Notes under the pieces: model-generated
Told to the model about the DNA's origin: nothing
Seen by the model: the letters and a program-made list of their open reading frames with translations, nothing else
The model's database searches: none
Assembly: GCA_903772945.1 (NCBI GenBank)
Contig: CAICTM010000255.1
Span: forward strand, 1 to 64,000
Origin: Seminavis robusta
Lineage: Eukaryota > Bacillariophyta > Bacillariophyceae > Naviculales > Naviculaceae
Direction of reading: 5' to 3'
Length of the DNA stretch: 64,000 nucleotides
In this document: positions 32,381-43,307 of the stretch, one piece after another
Layout: every line of letters begins with the position of its first letter
Position numbering within the stretch: the stretch's first letter is position 1
Program-made: the position numbers and the translations under genes

Positions 32381-34828
32381 CTAGCTAGTAGATGGCTGGA
32401 CTGGTGGGTTGCATTCCTCCTGCTCTTTGCACATGGCATCATCACAATGCTGCTGATCGTCGTTGGGCTGATGACCTTCGGGCTGACCATTGTGGGGTTG
32501 ATGATCTTTGGGATAATCATTGTGGGGAAGATGATCTTTGGGCTGGGTCACTGGGAGCTGCTGAGTTGTACTGGGAAGGTTCATGGGTTCACAATCCTCC
32601 TTTGTTTCAGGGGCAAGGTCGACCTCCTGCTCTTTGAACACGGCCCCATCACGATCCTGCTGATCATTGTGGGGTATATGATCTGTGGGCTGATCATTGT
32701 GGGGAAGATGATCCTTGGGCTGGGTCTCTGGGAGCTGCTGAGCTTTACTGGCAAGGTTCATGGGTTCATCGAGTGGATTGTTGTCACGATCCTCCTTTGG
32801 TGGTGCAGGGGCAGGGTCAACCTCGGGCTCTTTGCACATGGCATCATCACGATCCTGCTGATCCTTGTTGGCCGGATGACCTTCGGGTTGATCATTCTGG
32901 GGTACCGGTACTAGATGATCTTTGGGCTGGGTCTCTGAGAGCTGCTGGGTTTGACTGGCACGGTTCATCGTTTCATTGAGCGGATTGTTGCCGCCATCCT
33001 CCTCCTTTGTTGCAGGGTCCACAGATTCCAGCCACTTTTTCAATGCCGCGGCGACAGACTTTGATTTATCCTCACGTAGAACCATGTGTTTGTCCCCCGC
33101 GAGAAAGTTCTCTGCGTGGGTTCGATCGAATGGTCCCAAACCGCTGTCGTCCTCCTCCGATTGAAACGCCAGCAAGTTCAGTACGGCTGTCGCAGTCAGC
33201 TGTCCCTTGGACTCCTCAATGTAAGAAGGCAAGCGATTTCGTACTTGTAGCACGAGCTCGAGGTGTTCGGTTGACATGTGACTGCCTTTCTTTGCTCGTC
33301 GACTCCTACTAGTGGATGCGGCGCTTGCCTTTCGGTTCAGGTCAATCTGAGCATGAATCTCTTCTGCGTTTGTCTTTTTCCACCAGTCCTCCGAAATCGT
33401 GCACCGGCTAGTAGGCATCTCCTTTCTTTGGTTAATTGTAGTGGTGGTGGTGGGAGCACTGCGGCTTCCAGTGGGAGCAGATTTCGTCAATCCGCTCTTG
33501 GCCCTCCAGGATGAAAAAGCCCTGCTGCTGGTTGCTGTTGTTGTTGTGTTGGCTCGCTGTTCGGACTTTCGGCTCTTCTTCAAGGGAGGCATCTCCGCCG
33601 CATTCGCCGTCGTGGATGCAAACATGGTCGCCCGTCGTTTTGTGGGCCGCATCAAGTCCGCTACCAATGCTGTGTCGCTGTTTTGTTTCATGGTCTCTTC
33701 TTGCGCCTCCACAAGTGCACTGATTTTGGCCGCTTGTTTTTGGACCGCACATTCCGTGCCTTTTAATTTGGACGTTCGCAACGTGTACTTGCCCAAGGGC
33801 ATCCAGACGGGATCCGCATTCGGTACCAAATTGCGCCGATGCATTTTCTGAATCAGCTTGACTCGGTCGGATTTGTTCAAACCAGGGAGCAACCGTGGTC
33901 CCACTTCAGTAAACTCGACATCAAAACCGCTGCCACCCTGTTTCACAGCGGAAATTGTGGCCGTGTAGCTTTGTTTTCCGCCAATTTCGTTGGGATGGTA
34001 GTACTCCACAATACACCCCGCTTGGATGGTTTGTCGCTTCTTTTTCTTGATTTCGACAGAATCAAACGAGTCAATTCTGGTAAGAGATTGGTACTGCTTT
34101 GGGTCTTCTTCCTCCTCCGAGTCGGTGCTGCCGTCATCTGAATCATTTGGATGGTCGGCGCTCTTTGGTTTGGAGGATGATGGTGTCATGGATGCATCTG
34201 CATGTGAGCAAGATTTGTTTTGCCGCGAGAAAAATGCCACAGTCTCCTCTAGGATGCATTTTTCTTCCAATAGTTTTTTGGTAGTGTATTTGGGCTGCAT
34301 GTCTTTGTCTTTTTTGGCTCTCAGATATTCCATGTAGGCATCCATGTGTTTGGCAGACACTGTCATTGTTGTCTCGCTCTCGTTGTCTTGGACCATGGCT
34401 GTAAGTTGATTGGAGGATGCCTCGTAGCGTGTGAATTCATTGGGCAGCATGTACTGGATCCAGATTTTTCCATCTTTTTGTTTATGATGATCTGCCAGTT
34501 CAGAATCATTGAGCACTCTACAGGGAAGACATTCAATATCCTTTCCATGCTTGGTCGGTTTGAGATGCCACTTTAGTTTGTCGACATTGTAGTCCAAGGA
34601 TTTGCCATAAAAGCAGTAGTCCTCAATATTGTCTTTGATTTTCTTGCGAACCTGTTCCTCCAAGGCGGTTGGACTTTTTGGATCTTCCTTGGGCGTCGAA
34701 GTCGTCTCCTCGTCACTACTTCCTGGCGACGACTGACTGACCAATGCTGCTTTTTGGAATGGATTGAACGACAACAATTCCTTCTCGTCGTCGGAATCGT
34801 CCGAATTTAGGTCGTCAGTGTGGTTCAT
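32381..34828 (-). CDS. Disordered nuclear protein with Tudor-like domain and C-terminal repeats
   Basis: Function unknown. Single exon, 815 residues from the ATG at 34828. The N terminus is acidic ('DDLNSDDSDDEKELL'). At about 265-350 is the same compact domain as in the gene at 24573-27701: 'IQAGCIVEYYHPNEIGG', 'FDVEFTEVGPRLLPGL', 'RVKLIQKMHRR' and 'PLGKYTLRTSKLKG'. A basic, Ser/Thr-rich middle with nuclear-localisation-like clusters follows, then a short helical region near 570-640 ('HLELVLQVRNRLPSYIEES'). The last 180 residues are about three tandem copies of a Gln/Asp/His-rich unit ('QQLPETQPKDHLPHNDQP'). It is divergent from the TFIIF beta gene, 368 bp apart, so the two may share a promoter region. 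Confidence 0.75.
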   Translation of the reverse strand: MNHTDDLNSDDSDDEKELLSFNPFQKAALVSQSSPGSSDEETTSTPKEDPKSPTALEEQVRKKIKDNIEDYCFYGKSLDYNVDKLKWHLKPTKHGKDIECLPCRVLNDSELADHHKQKDGKIWIQYMLPNEFTRYEASSNQLTAMVQDNESETTMTVSAKHMDAYMEYLRAKKDKDMQPKYTTKKLLEEKCILEETVAFFSRQNKSCSHADASMTPSSSKPKSADHPNDSDDGSTDSEEEEDPKQYQSLTRIDSFDSVEIKKKKRQTIQAGCIVEYYHPNEIGGKQSYTATISAVKQGGSGFDVEFTEVGPRLLPGLNKSDRVKLIQKMHRRNLVPNADPVWMPLGKYTLRTSKLKGTECAVQKQAAKISALVEAQEETMKQNSDTALVADLMRPTKRRATMFASTTANAAEMPPLKKSRKSEQRANTTTTATSSRAFSSWRAKSGLTKSAPTGSRSAPTTTTTINQRKEMPTSRCTISEDWWKKTNAEEIHAQIDLNRKASAASTSRSRRAKKGSHMSTEHLELVLQVRNRLPSYIEESKGQLTATAVLNLLAFQSEEDDSGLGPFDRTHAENFLAGDKHMVLREDKSKSVAAALKKWLESVDPATKEEDGGNNPLNETMNRASQTQQLSETQPKDHLVPVPQNDQPEGHPANKDQQDRDDAMCKEPEVDPAPAPPKEDRDNNPLDEPMNLASKAQQLPETQPKDHLPHNDQPTDHIPHNDQQDRDGAVFKEQEVDLAPETKEDCEPMNLPSTTQQLPVTQPKDHLPHNDYPKDHQPHNGQPEGHQPNDDQQHCDDAMCKEQEECNPPVQPSTS
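32420..33000 (-). repeat. Coding tandem repeats, about 177-207 bp, three copies
   Basis: The C-terminal part of the disordered protein consists of three diverged units; matching points are near 32576, 32753 and 32960. Within units a shorter 'DHxPHNDQP' element of about 30 bp is repeated further, most in the C-terminal copy. Confidence 0.8.
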
Positions 34829-35196
34829 TACTGTCTTGTCTTGCTGCTGTTGCGAGCTACTAGCTGATGAGGATGATGATCTCTGGTGTTGGCATACTTC
34901 TATGGGTCCAATGAGTTACTTTTCTAAAGTTAGTTGATAAAGGACAGCCTTGTCATTTTTTTTGTGTGATGGTTTTCTGAGCGGTTTCTGTTGTTTCGCC
35001 AGCCCCAACGTCATTGTGCGAGGGTTGAGGATAAACAATCCTTTGATCCAGGACACAAAACGAAACATGGCCTCCGTGGAGACCTCGACGGCACCTACCT
35101 TGTAAAAACATCACAAGGATCAACATCCAATCCAAGAAGACCTACATGTATTGAGACAATCAACAACAACCACAACAACATTACACAACCATCACC
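34829..35196. promoter_or_regulatory. Divergent promoter region
   Basis: This 368-bp gap separates two genes transcribed away from each other (disordered nuclear protein and TFIIF beta), so both promoters must lie here. No clear TATA box or initiator could be assigned by eye. Confidence 0.5.
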
Positions 35197-36290
35197 ATGT
35201 CTGACGACGAAGGCAAAGATGACAACAAGGTGACGGCTCATACCTACGGAGCTTTGGATACTAGTCAAGTCACCAATGAGTGTTGGCTGGTCCGCATCCC
35301 TCCCAGTTTAGCTCACGTTTGGAACAAGGCGCCGGAAGGCACCGTGTTGGGCGATCTAGTCTTTACCAAGGGAGGCCCTCCCACGGCCAAGCACAGGGGC
35401 GCCAAGCCGGTCAAACCGACGGTTCAGATCCGTGTGGCACCGGAAATGCTCCAAGAAGAAGATGAAATTGACCCGCAAGACGAGTCGCCCGTGGTCAATC
35501 AGCAACAACTCACCATCCCACTCAACTATTCCATGGCCGCCATGACCAAAAAGTGTCCAAGGCTTCATCCATTCTCGCGTCATCCTCAAAATGGATCCGT
35601 CAAGCTGTGGGGAACGGTCACTAGAACTGCCAATCTACAAGTCGAACAGGATCGCAACTATCGACAACTCCTCAAAGATCGGCTCATTCAGACATCCGTC
35701 AATTCCAGTCGATTCGTCAAGCCAGTCGATGCGCCACAATCAGTTGTCGCCAAACAGCAACGACGCGTCGGAGCTGTTCCCAGTCTCAAAGCCAATGGCG
35801 AAGAAGAACCGGAATCCGCCACCTTTTCCAATGCCGTCTATCAATTTGGAAAACGCAAATTGGAAGCCCAGCAGGCCAACGAATCGGCACACAATTCCAT
35901 GTTGGCAGGTGCCGGCCCCAACAAACGCATGCGACAATTCTCGCCCGATCAACCCATGCGATCCGTCATTTTCGAACTCTTTGAACAGCAAAAGTATTGG
36001 ACCGTCAAGGATCTCAAGGGAGCCGCCGCGGCTGGAGGAGCCGTGTCCACCAAGAAGAGCGAAACCGAAATTCGTGATGTGCTACGAGAAATTGGACTCT
36101 ATCATCGCAGTGGAGATCACAAGACTATGGTACGTGTCGATCAAATCAAATCAGCCATAACAAATCCTTCCGCGTCAAACATGCATGTATGCTCGTTCCT
36201 TTCATATGAATCCCTCACATCATGTTGTTCCTCCGCCAATAATTATTTGTCCAGTGGGAATTGAAAAAGGAATTCCAGCAGCAGTCGTAA
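35197..36290 (+). CDS. GTF2F2: Transcription factor IIF subunit beta (RAP30)
   Basis: Small subunit of TFIIF, which binds RNA polymerase II and stabilises the preinitiation complex; nuclear. Exons 35197-36129 and 36255-36290 give 322 residues. The N-terminal dimerisation part has the family signature 'CWLVRIPPSLAHVW' and the 'GTVLGDLVF' strand. The C-terminal winged helix (about 245-320) reads 'RSVIFELFEQQKYWTVKDLK', 'SETEIRDVLREIGLYHRSGD' and, across the intron, 'HKTMWELKKEFQ', the strongly conserved end of RAP30. The second exon has only 12 codons including the stop, so a single-exon reading of the gene would give a wrong C terminus. It converges with XPC, 188 bp apart. Confidence 0.95.
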
Positions 36291-36478
36291 AGGACGAGCC
36301 TTTTTTTCAGAGAAAATATCAATATACGAATGTTTTGCCACGTTGGGATGCTTTCTATTATTTTAAAAAGTTAAAAAGTTGCCTGCAGTTTACAGAAATG
36401 TGCCGCCTGTAGCCTTGTCTCTCCTTGTCTCAGTATTATTGTAGCATCGGGACGCTCGATGACGGATGATAGTCTGCT

Positions 36479-39273
36479 CTATCCGTACTCCCGCTCCAAG
36501 CGATCCTCGGTGAGCACGCCCACAAGTAGTCGTTTCCACTTGGTATAAATGTCCCTCTTTCTGGCCCTTTCTTCGTCTTCTTCCTTCTTCTGTGCTACTT
36601 CACCGTACGCTTCATGTAGTAGCTCCGCATTGTGTTCATGAACCACCACGCCTGTTTTGGACGCATGCACGACAAGGGAACTGAGTTACAAGAAAGTGTC
36701 GCTCACCATTGAAGGATATTATCGTGAACGGTTTCTTACCTTGAAACTTTGGTTTGCGATTCACACCGTGGCCCTCAAAGCCCAACATGCACGGGGCATA
36801 AGGACTAAATATGCCAATCAATCAAGCAAGCGCACCAATTGAGGGGAATGAATAGATGACTCCGTCAGAGAGCTCCAGATCAGAATGCAATCCCAAGAGA
36901 GCTAGACCACTTACATTCCCAATTGCTTTGCGACCTGTGATATACCCGGTTCGTCCGCATGTGCCAAGCCGGGGTTGATGAGTTGAACTTCAATGTTGCC
37001 AAATTTGTTGCGAGGAATCCTGTCGTCGGGTCCCACACGAGGAAGGTTCCAAGGGACTGTTTGCCAAATGGCATAGAGAGAGATCTTTCCGTCATTGGTT
37101 TCATCGTCGTCCATCCCCAAGTCGTCTAGATTCGTCTCGGCCAAGTACGACTTGACTGGTTGGAAGGATGTTCCAGCCGCTGGCTTTTTCCGAGGTTCCA
37201 CGCGCTTGACGGGTATGTCGAGTTCACAGTCCCTTACTTTGCGGTGCTGGTAGAGCCATTTCTGGGCTGTCAGCGCCTGGCTCACATGTTCACGGAGAAA
37301 GACGCACTGGCCTTTGAAAAAAGCTATTGGTTTGGCATCCGGCGACAAGACTTCCCTTGCTTTGAGGACACTCTTTATGACGTATACAGGGTGATTGTTG
37401 AATTCATCTTTGGATGTCGGAACAGTCTCGCACTGGGCTTTCTTGGAGAGCTCTTCCTTTTCCCGTTCGAGGGCCTTGTCCAAGTCATTGTCCACACGAC
37501 GTTTCGTCTTGTCATTGCTTGCTGCTGCCTGTTGTTGCGGTTTGGATGCGACTTTGAGTGAATTTACGCCCTCTTCTGGTTGCGCATTTTCTGTACCATT
37601 CGAGGAACCATTGTTCAACTTATCGATTGCCTTTGACCACCAAGTTGATTGTTGTGGATTGGAAAGCATTTTCGCTTGGATTTTTCGAGGGACCCCACGG
37701 AGTTGTAGCGTTTTGCTCATGCTGCTGGAATACCTGGGGGTAACATCGGTTACGTACTGCATTTGCTCATCAGACCCGAGATGCTCGGCAGCAATTACAA
37801 AGCAGACAGGCCTCGCCCTTGACGATGTTTGGACTGCGCGTTTCTTCTTGTGCCCGTTCGCAGATTCAACGTGGTTGTTCTTGTCGAGAAGAATCTTTTC
37901 CACGAGCTGTGGCTGGTCCATTGCTTGCATCTCTGGATCCACATGAATCCATCGCATGTTGCCGTTTTCAGCTCGACAAAACACCTCTGCCCATCCAATC
38001 ACAACCTGCCCCGCCACACTGCTTTCATGACGAGTCGGTGAAAGCCCCAAGGAGTTCAGGTCCTTTTGTTCATCTGACGACGCAGCAGCCGACCATCGTT
38101 TTCGCTTTTTGGTTGATGTTGAACCCCTTGCTGATTTGCCATCTTTGTCATGCTGATTGCTGAGTGTCCATGACGCCAAGGCACGAAATGACGTCGCCAC
38201 GGGGTGATTCACATCCACATCTTTTGATATTGGTTCAATCGCAGCTGCAAATCTCACTCTCCAGCCAAGCGACCTTTGTTGGGGACGACGCAGCGATTTG
38301 TAGAGGAATTTATTAGTAACATGTGCCATGTAAGAACTCAGACATCGAAGACTTACCTTGTCATTGTTACGAACAGGTTGACTTTGTCTGAACTTGTCCA
38401 TACTATGTCTTGCCCGTCACATACAAGCTGCGCGTCTTCATTCTGGGAAGAGGCCAAGTACGCACAATACTCCACCAGCCTGTTTGGAGAGGGGTGTGGG
38501 CGTCGTTCCTCGGGCGGAGTTTCTTTCATTTTACTCTTCTTGGCTTGCCGACGCCTTGTGGCAGGAGCTCCTGCTCTTCTGTTGAAGCGTAATGTTTGCA
38601 ATCGTCGTCTTTCAGCATTGGACACTAAATCATGGAACCATGAATAAAGTGCATGTACTTCCTTCTTGGATGGTTGAGAACCCCCATTAAAAGTAGGAGG
38701 AACAAGACTCAAAGCCACGGCCATGGCCAAATCATCACTGCACTGCTTGGAGTTAAAGACAACGTGGCTTGTCAGAGCCAACCAAGAAGCTCGATGGAGG
38801 TGATCTACCAGTAGTCTGACATTTTGCGTCAAGGAACCAAATCCGTACTTGCGACGCGTTTTCCCCTTCCTTTTCTTCTTTTCTTCTTGCTTGCCAGGTG
38901 TTTCGCTTGATGCAAACATAGTCGACACGATATCCTGACCAGCGGTATCATTATTTTCTTCTTCGTCATCATCCGCATCTTCCCAGTCCAGCGCATCCTC
39001 GTCATCGTCATCTTCAAAGTCGTAATTGAAACCAAAAGAAAACTGAGATTCTTCCACGCGACCTTGGCCGCTTGAATCCAACAAAGATACTTTATTATTC
39101 TTATCGTTCTCCTTGTCTTCGTCGTCGTCGTTCTCTGGACTAGTTGTGGGTATCTCGCCAATGGCTTTGGCTGCAGGTTTTGACTCTGGTAGTAACAACC
39201 GCGTGAACGGAGGCTCTTCCTGCTGCTCTTTTTCGTCCTCCTCGTCGGACGATAGGTTCAGGCTGAAGCTCAT
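36479..39273 (-). CDS. XPC: DNA repair protein XPC/Rad4
   Basis: Damage-recognition factor of global-genome nucleotide excision repair; nuclear. Exons 39273-38357, 38273-36915, 36804-36740 and 36651-36479 keep phase and give 837 residues. The N terminus is acidic ('DFEDDDDEDALDWEDADDDEEE'-like region, about 85-110). A transglutaminase-like domain spans exons 1-2 ('SLGWRVRFAAAIEP', 'VIGWAEVFCRAENGNMRWIHVDP'). The beta-hairpin domains BHD1-3 follow: 'HPVYVIKSVLKAREVLSPDA', 'AIWQTVPWNLPRVGPDDRIP', 'GNIEVQLINPGLAHADEPGI' and 'PYAPCMLGFEGHGVNRKPKF'. The C-terminal helix is charged and ends 'WKRLLVGVLTEDRLEREYG'. All parts are in family order and no break is seen. The third exon is only 65 bp. Confidence 0.95.
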
Positions 39274-39898
39274 TTTGAACGATCTCCAAATAGCTGTTGT
39301 AGTGGACGATGAAAGAATGAAATCGAGGCCAAGATCTTCGGTTTAGTGGTGGCTCAAGAGGGAACTTGCTTCCAACAATGAAGACTGAGGACTCTCATTT
39401 GGCCCGATATTGGCTCGCGTTATGCATCGTGGTACAGTTTCCACGGTTTGGTCGCTTGGTAACAACCATACGAAGCATACTGTACGGTGGGTACTATCTA
39501 GCTACCGAGAGCTTGCAAACACATCCAACATACCCGCCGAAGTTCGTGAGGCAACCTATTACACTGGTATCGTGCAGGTAGCAAACTCTTGCCGAATGGT
39601 TGCTTCCAATCCATCCGTGATCAATGAAGACGATGTTTCGATGATACGGCTCCTCTCTTCAAGAAAAGAGTCGTACCACAATTGCTGCCTCTGTTCCTTC
39701 TGATCAACACCTACAGTACCTTCTACTAGCTAGTACCGGCACTGTCCCCACGCGCCTCCGCATCAAAAACCGGCACCGTACACAAGCTCGGTCAGGTGGT
39801 GCCCACACGTGGCTTTTATCAGGAAACAGAATTGAGTTGCGTCGCCAATGAATGGAGCACAGCTGTGGTAGGCCTATGAGGAGACTGAATGAGCGGCA

Positions 39899-40046
39899 GT
39901 GGAACGGTCGTTCTATTATAAGCCTAGTCAATACATGTACAGCGTAGAGGAAGAGCAATGTCGCTCTCGTTGTCATAGTACGGTATGTTCGTCCGCGGGG
40001 TGGCGGGGTGTGGAACGGTTGTTCTATTCTCAGCCTTTATTAGTCA
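39899..40046 (+). repeat. Diverged direct repeat, two copies
   Basis: A segment of about 34 bp beginning 'GTGGAACGGTCGTTCTATT' at 39899 recurs at 40010 with substitutions and a small indel, 111 bp downstream. Likely a decayed local duplication. Confidence 0.6.
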
Positions 40047-40300
40047 ACAGAGGGTCAAAGTGGCAACGTGCGTGGTGTAGCTACCTTACAAAAATGAGGA
40101 CGGACGACAACCGCGTTCAAAGAAGCCGAAACAAAGCACAGCAGATTGAAGAATGATGAATCGATTCGACGGTTCACTTGCAGGAGCTGGCTAGCTATAC
40201 TGCAAATGGAACCAAGTAGTTGTCAACGGTATCGGAACTTGCTGAGAGCGAAGCAAGCGGGACATCGAACCTACAGAAAGCTGGATTAGTACAGTGTACC

Positions 40301-40341
40301 CTGGCTAGCTACTAGCTAGCGGGTAGCTAGTAGCTAGCCAG
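40301..40341. repeat. Perfect 18-bp inverted repeat, 5-nt loop
   Basis: Arms 40301-40318 and 40324-40341 are exact complements built of GCTA/TAGC units, separated by GCGGG. It is the longest perfect palindrome among the GCTA-rich tracts in the window. Confidence 0.85.
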
Positions 40342-40921
40342 AGCATGCTTCCTGCACCTAGTACCAGGTACCGTAGCCAGATGCACGTTGGAGAGACTTA
40401 CCAATGAAGGACTGTCATTCTACACTCCCCACTCCCCACAGACGCATCGATATAAAGCCAGAAACTTCTTCTTTCAGTGTCTGCGAAGCCAGAACCGGTA
40501 CCAGTGCAGCCCAACTGCTTCCGGCATTTTGGAGTATCTTTTGATGTGACACTAACTGTCACTCGCTGTATCTTTGGCCTTGATCGGCATTTGACGGCTG
40601 ACGAAGCCATGCTGTAGGAAGCCCAATCAACAAAATCAAAAAACACTCTTCTTGTCTTCTTGTTCTATCCTTCTTGCCACCGTCAAAAATCCAATCTTCC
40701 TCCTTTGACAACCTTTTGCTTGGGTAAGTGGAACCATGAAAAGCTCTCTGTGTGGCCGGTGGTCGAAAACTGGAGTTTCTCTGTCTGTTTCGAAAGGAGT
40801 GTTTTTCTTATCACACGATTATACCCAAGATCCGTCGCAGGATATCTCGTGTCAAAACTACAGGACTCACATGGTTCTTTTTTTTCTTCTTGGACTTCGC
40901 ACAATATATTACAGAACCAAC

Positions 40922-42181
40922 ATGATGATTAGTCGCAGTGTGATTATTGCCTGTCTCCTGGCCGGTTCCAGCTCCGCCTTTGCTGTTCAGCAGCCATCCC
41001 CACCGGCGTTCGCCGTCCGATCCAATGTCCTTCAATCATCCAATGTTCTTCGAATGTCGGGTGGCGATGCTCCCGAACTAAGCGTAAGAAGAAAAAGTTT
41101 GAAAAAGAATGAAGCTTTGAATCCTGCCATCAAGGAACTTACGGAGTTCATTGATATTTTCTGTTTTCTTCTTCCATACATTTATATTTTAGCCACCACC
41201 TGCTCTCTATCAGGGGGCCGTTGCCGCTGGAGTCAAGAAGGCTCAAAATTCCTTTGGAAATATTTTCAAACTCGGAATTGTTGCTGGATGTCACATTGCT
41301 TTTGGGGCTTTTCTGGCCATTAGCGTTGGTGGAGCATGCCCAGGCATTGCTGCAGAAAACCCTGGTCTTCAAAAGGTACGTGTTTCGAAAAAAGGATTTG
41401 ACAAAAGTCTAGTTAATTCCCCTCCAAATGTATATATGCTCAGTTGGTATGGTTCAATACCTCCTTTTATTGGCATTCCAGATTATCATGGGTGCTTTTG
41501 GCCTTCCTTTTGGACTGATCATGACCTTGGTTTCTGGAGCTGAATTATTTACTGGAAACACAGCCCTTGTCACAGCAGCTTGGATGGAAGGAAAGGTCAA
41601 GAAGGAAGAACTGACCAAGAATTGGGTTGCTTCCTATCTAGGAAACTTTGTTGGATCCCTTATCATGGCGTACCTGGTCTACAAGGGGAAAACTCTTGGA
41701 GCTCTCCCCGGTGCTGTGAATATTGCCACTGCCAAGTGTGCTGTACCTTTTGAAGTTGCCTTCATTCGTGGCATTCTCTGTAACTGGCTCGTGTGCATGG
41801 CTGTGTACATGGCCTCAGGATGCAAGTCTATGGCTGGAAAAATGACTGCTGTTTGGTTCCCCATCTCAGCATTTGTTGCCCTTGTAAGTTTGGTGTTTTG
41901 ACTGCTGGTCTTGGTTCTTTTAAAAATATTGCCTCGACAAATGCACTCATCTTCTGCCGGTTGCATGTTCCAACTCTTTCATTTGATAGGGTCTTGACCA
42001 CTCTGTTGCCAACATGTTCATCATTCCTCTGGGAATCTTTCGAGGAGCTGAAATTACAATTGCTCAAATGTTCACCAAGAACCTTATTCCTGTGACTCTG
42101 GGAAACATCGTTGGAGGTGCCCTCTGTGTCATGGCTCCATTTGGAACCACTATGGGTGGATGGTTCAAGAAGAGTGACTAA
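40922..42181 (+). CDS. Formate/nitrite transporter (NAR1-type), plastid-targeted
   Basis: Membrane channel of the FNT family, predicted to bring nitrite into the plastid. Exons 40922-41083, 41193-41375, 41482-41883 and 41990-42181 keep phase 0 throughout and give 312 residues. The N terminus is a textbook diatom plastid presequence: signal peptide then 'SSSAFAVQ' with Phe at the cleavage point. The FNT fold follows with six likely helices and the family signatures '[21 protein letters not shown]', split across hydrophobic stretches, '[11 protein letters not shown]', '[13 protein letters not shown]', '[13 protein letters not shown]' and '[14 protein letters not shown]'. The order and length match chloroplast NAR1 proteins of algae. 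Its likely partner, the nitrite reductase, is 31 kb away on the same strand. Confidence 0.94.
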
Positions 42182-43307
42182 GACTGAACTGATTGCGTGT
42201 ATCTACTAGTATCATAAGATAGCAAACAGTGACTGAACAAAGTAAATTGCTGAGACAAGCTCACAAACTGCCAATCGCTGAGACAAAGGCTAGGCTCTGT
42301 GGTAACTTTTTGGCTTGACTAACTTTTTCATCCACATTGGAATCATCAGTGTTTGGGCTATTATGGTACTTGTGTGCCATCTCCGGGAGTGAAAAGTACC
42401 TTGCAACCTCCTAATGGAACAATCAGATACATAGACCCACTTTGCCTTGGGCTTAGTCTTCCGGAAGCTGCTTTATGAATAACAAGTGCACGTTGTAGTT
42501 GCTATTGGGTGATTGCCCCCTCTCGAAGCACACAAAGCAGTTGTTTCATGGTCAGCTGCGTTTGTTCAACCTTTGGAACCGAAAAAATGGCCGTTGTTTT
42601 CATTGAAATGCTGCATCAGACACAGACAACTACCTGGGACCAGCTAGCACTTGGTTCGATGCTTGGTGACTTGCTTGGGCTGAAACCGGGCTCCATTGTG
42701 GGGGTGGTCACTGGGGATTATCCCGGATGTCGCCCCAGAGTACCAGGCGAGAGCCGAAGATACACACCGGAAAGTACTACTAGCCGCCGGTTTTGTGTTC
42801 CATGCAGATGAACGATGCACTGCAGCCACTCAAGGTATCGCAGAGCAAGTCGTGTACATGTAAGTAATGGTGGCTGCTCCACTGCTGTGCGTGTTTGGTG
42901 GCTTTTGTGATCAGGCTAGATAGAGGCAACTACTACGGTAGCTAGGCAGTAGCGGCGTGACTGCTTGGGAAGCACAGGAAAGCCTGACCGACTGAAACTC
43001 ACCAGCTGGTATGTACAATGGAGCCGAGCCCACGATGAGTGCCTGGGCTGTGGTGTGGAGGCTTGATTCTTTGACTGTTCGAGGTGAATTTTGGGCACGC
43101 ATCCTACCACGCTGACGCTGATCGGTCCATCTCCAAACCCCTCCAGTGGACTGATTAATCATTCGACTTCTACATACTCTGACTAGAAACTGGGCCGGAG
43201 AGACTACATGTACAACTTTACAATCTTTCCCAACTCTTTTCGACTAGCTAGGTATCTTTTAAATTCTACGTTTTGACTTCATCTCTGGAACGCATCGAAG
43301 TAGTGAC
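42182..43307. other. Intergenic stretch, nothing recognised
   Basis: About 1.1 kb between convergent 3' ends. Short open frames (42509-42811 plus, 42911-43162 minus) have no domain. No RNA gene recognised. Confidence 0.6.

Larger units (their letters stand above)
39274..40921. other. Long divergent intergenic region with repeats
   Basis: No gene seen between XPC and the nitrite transporter, which are transcribed away from each other. It holds a diverged direct repeat (39899-39932 and 40010-40046), a perfect 18-bp inverted repeat (40301-40341) and single CCGGTA motifs. The right part holds the transporter promoter. Confidence 0.6.

Noticed and set aside
42509-42811. 100-codon plus-strand frame between transporter and V-ATPase
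   Set aside because: No recognisable protein features and no conserved start context.
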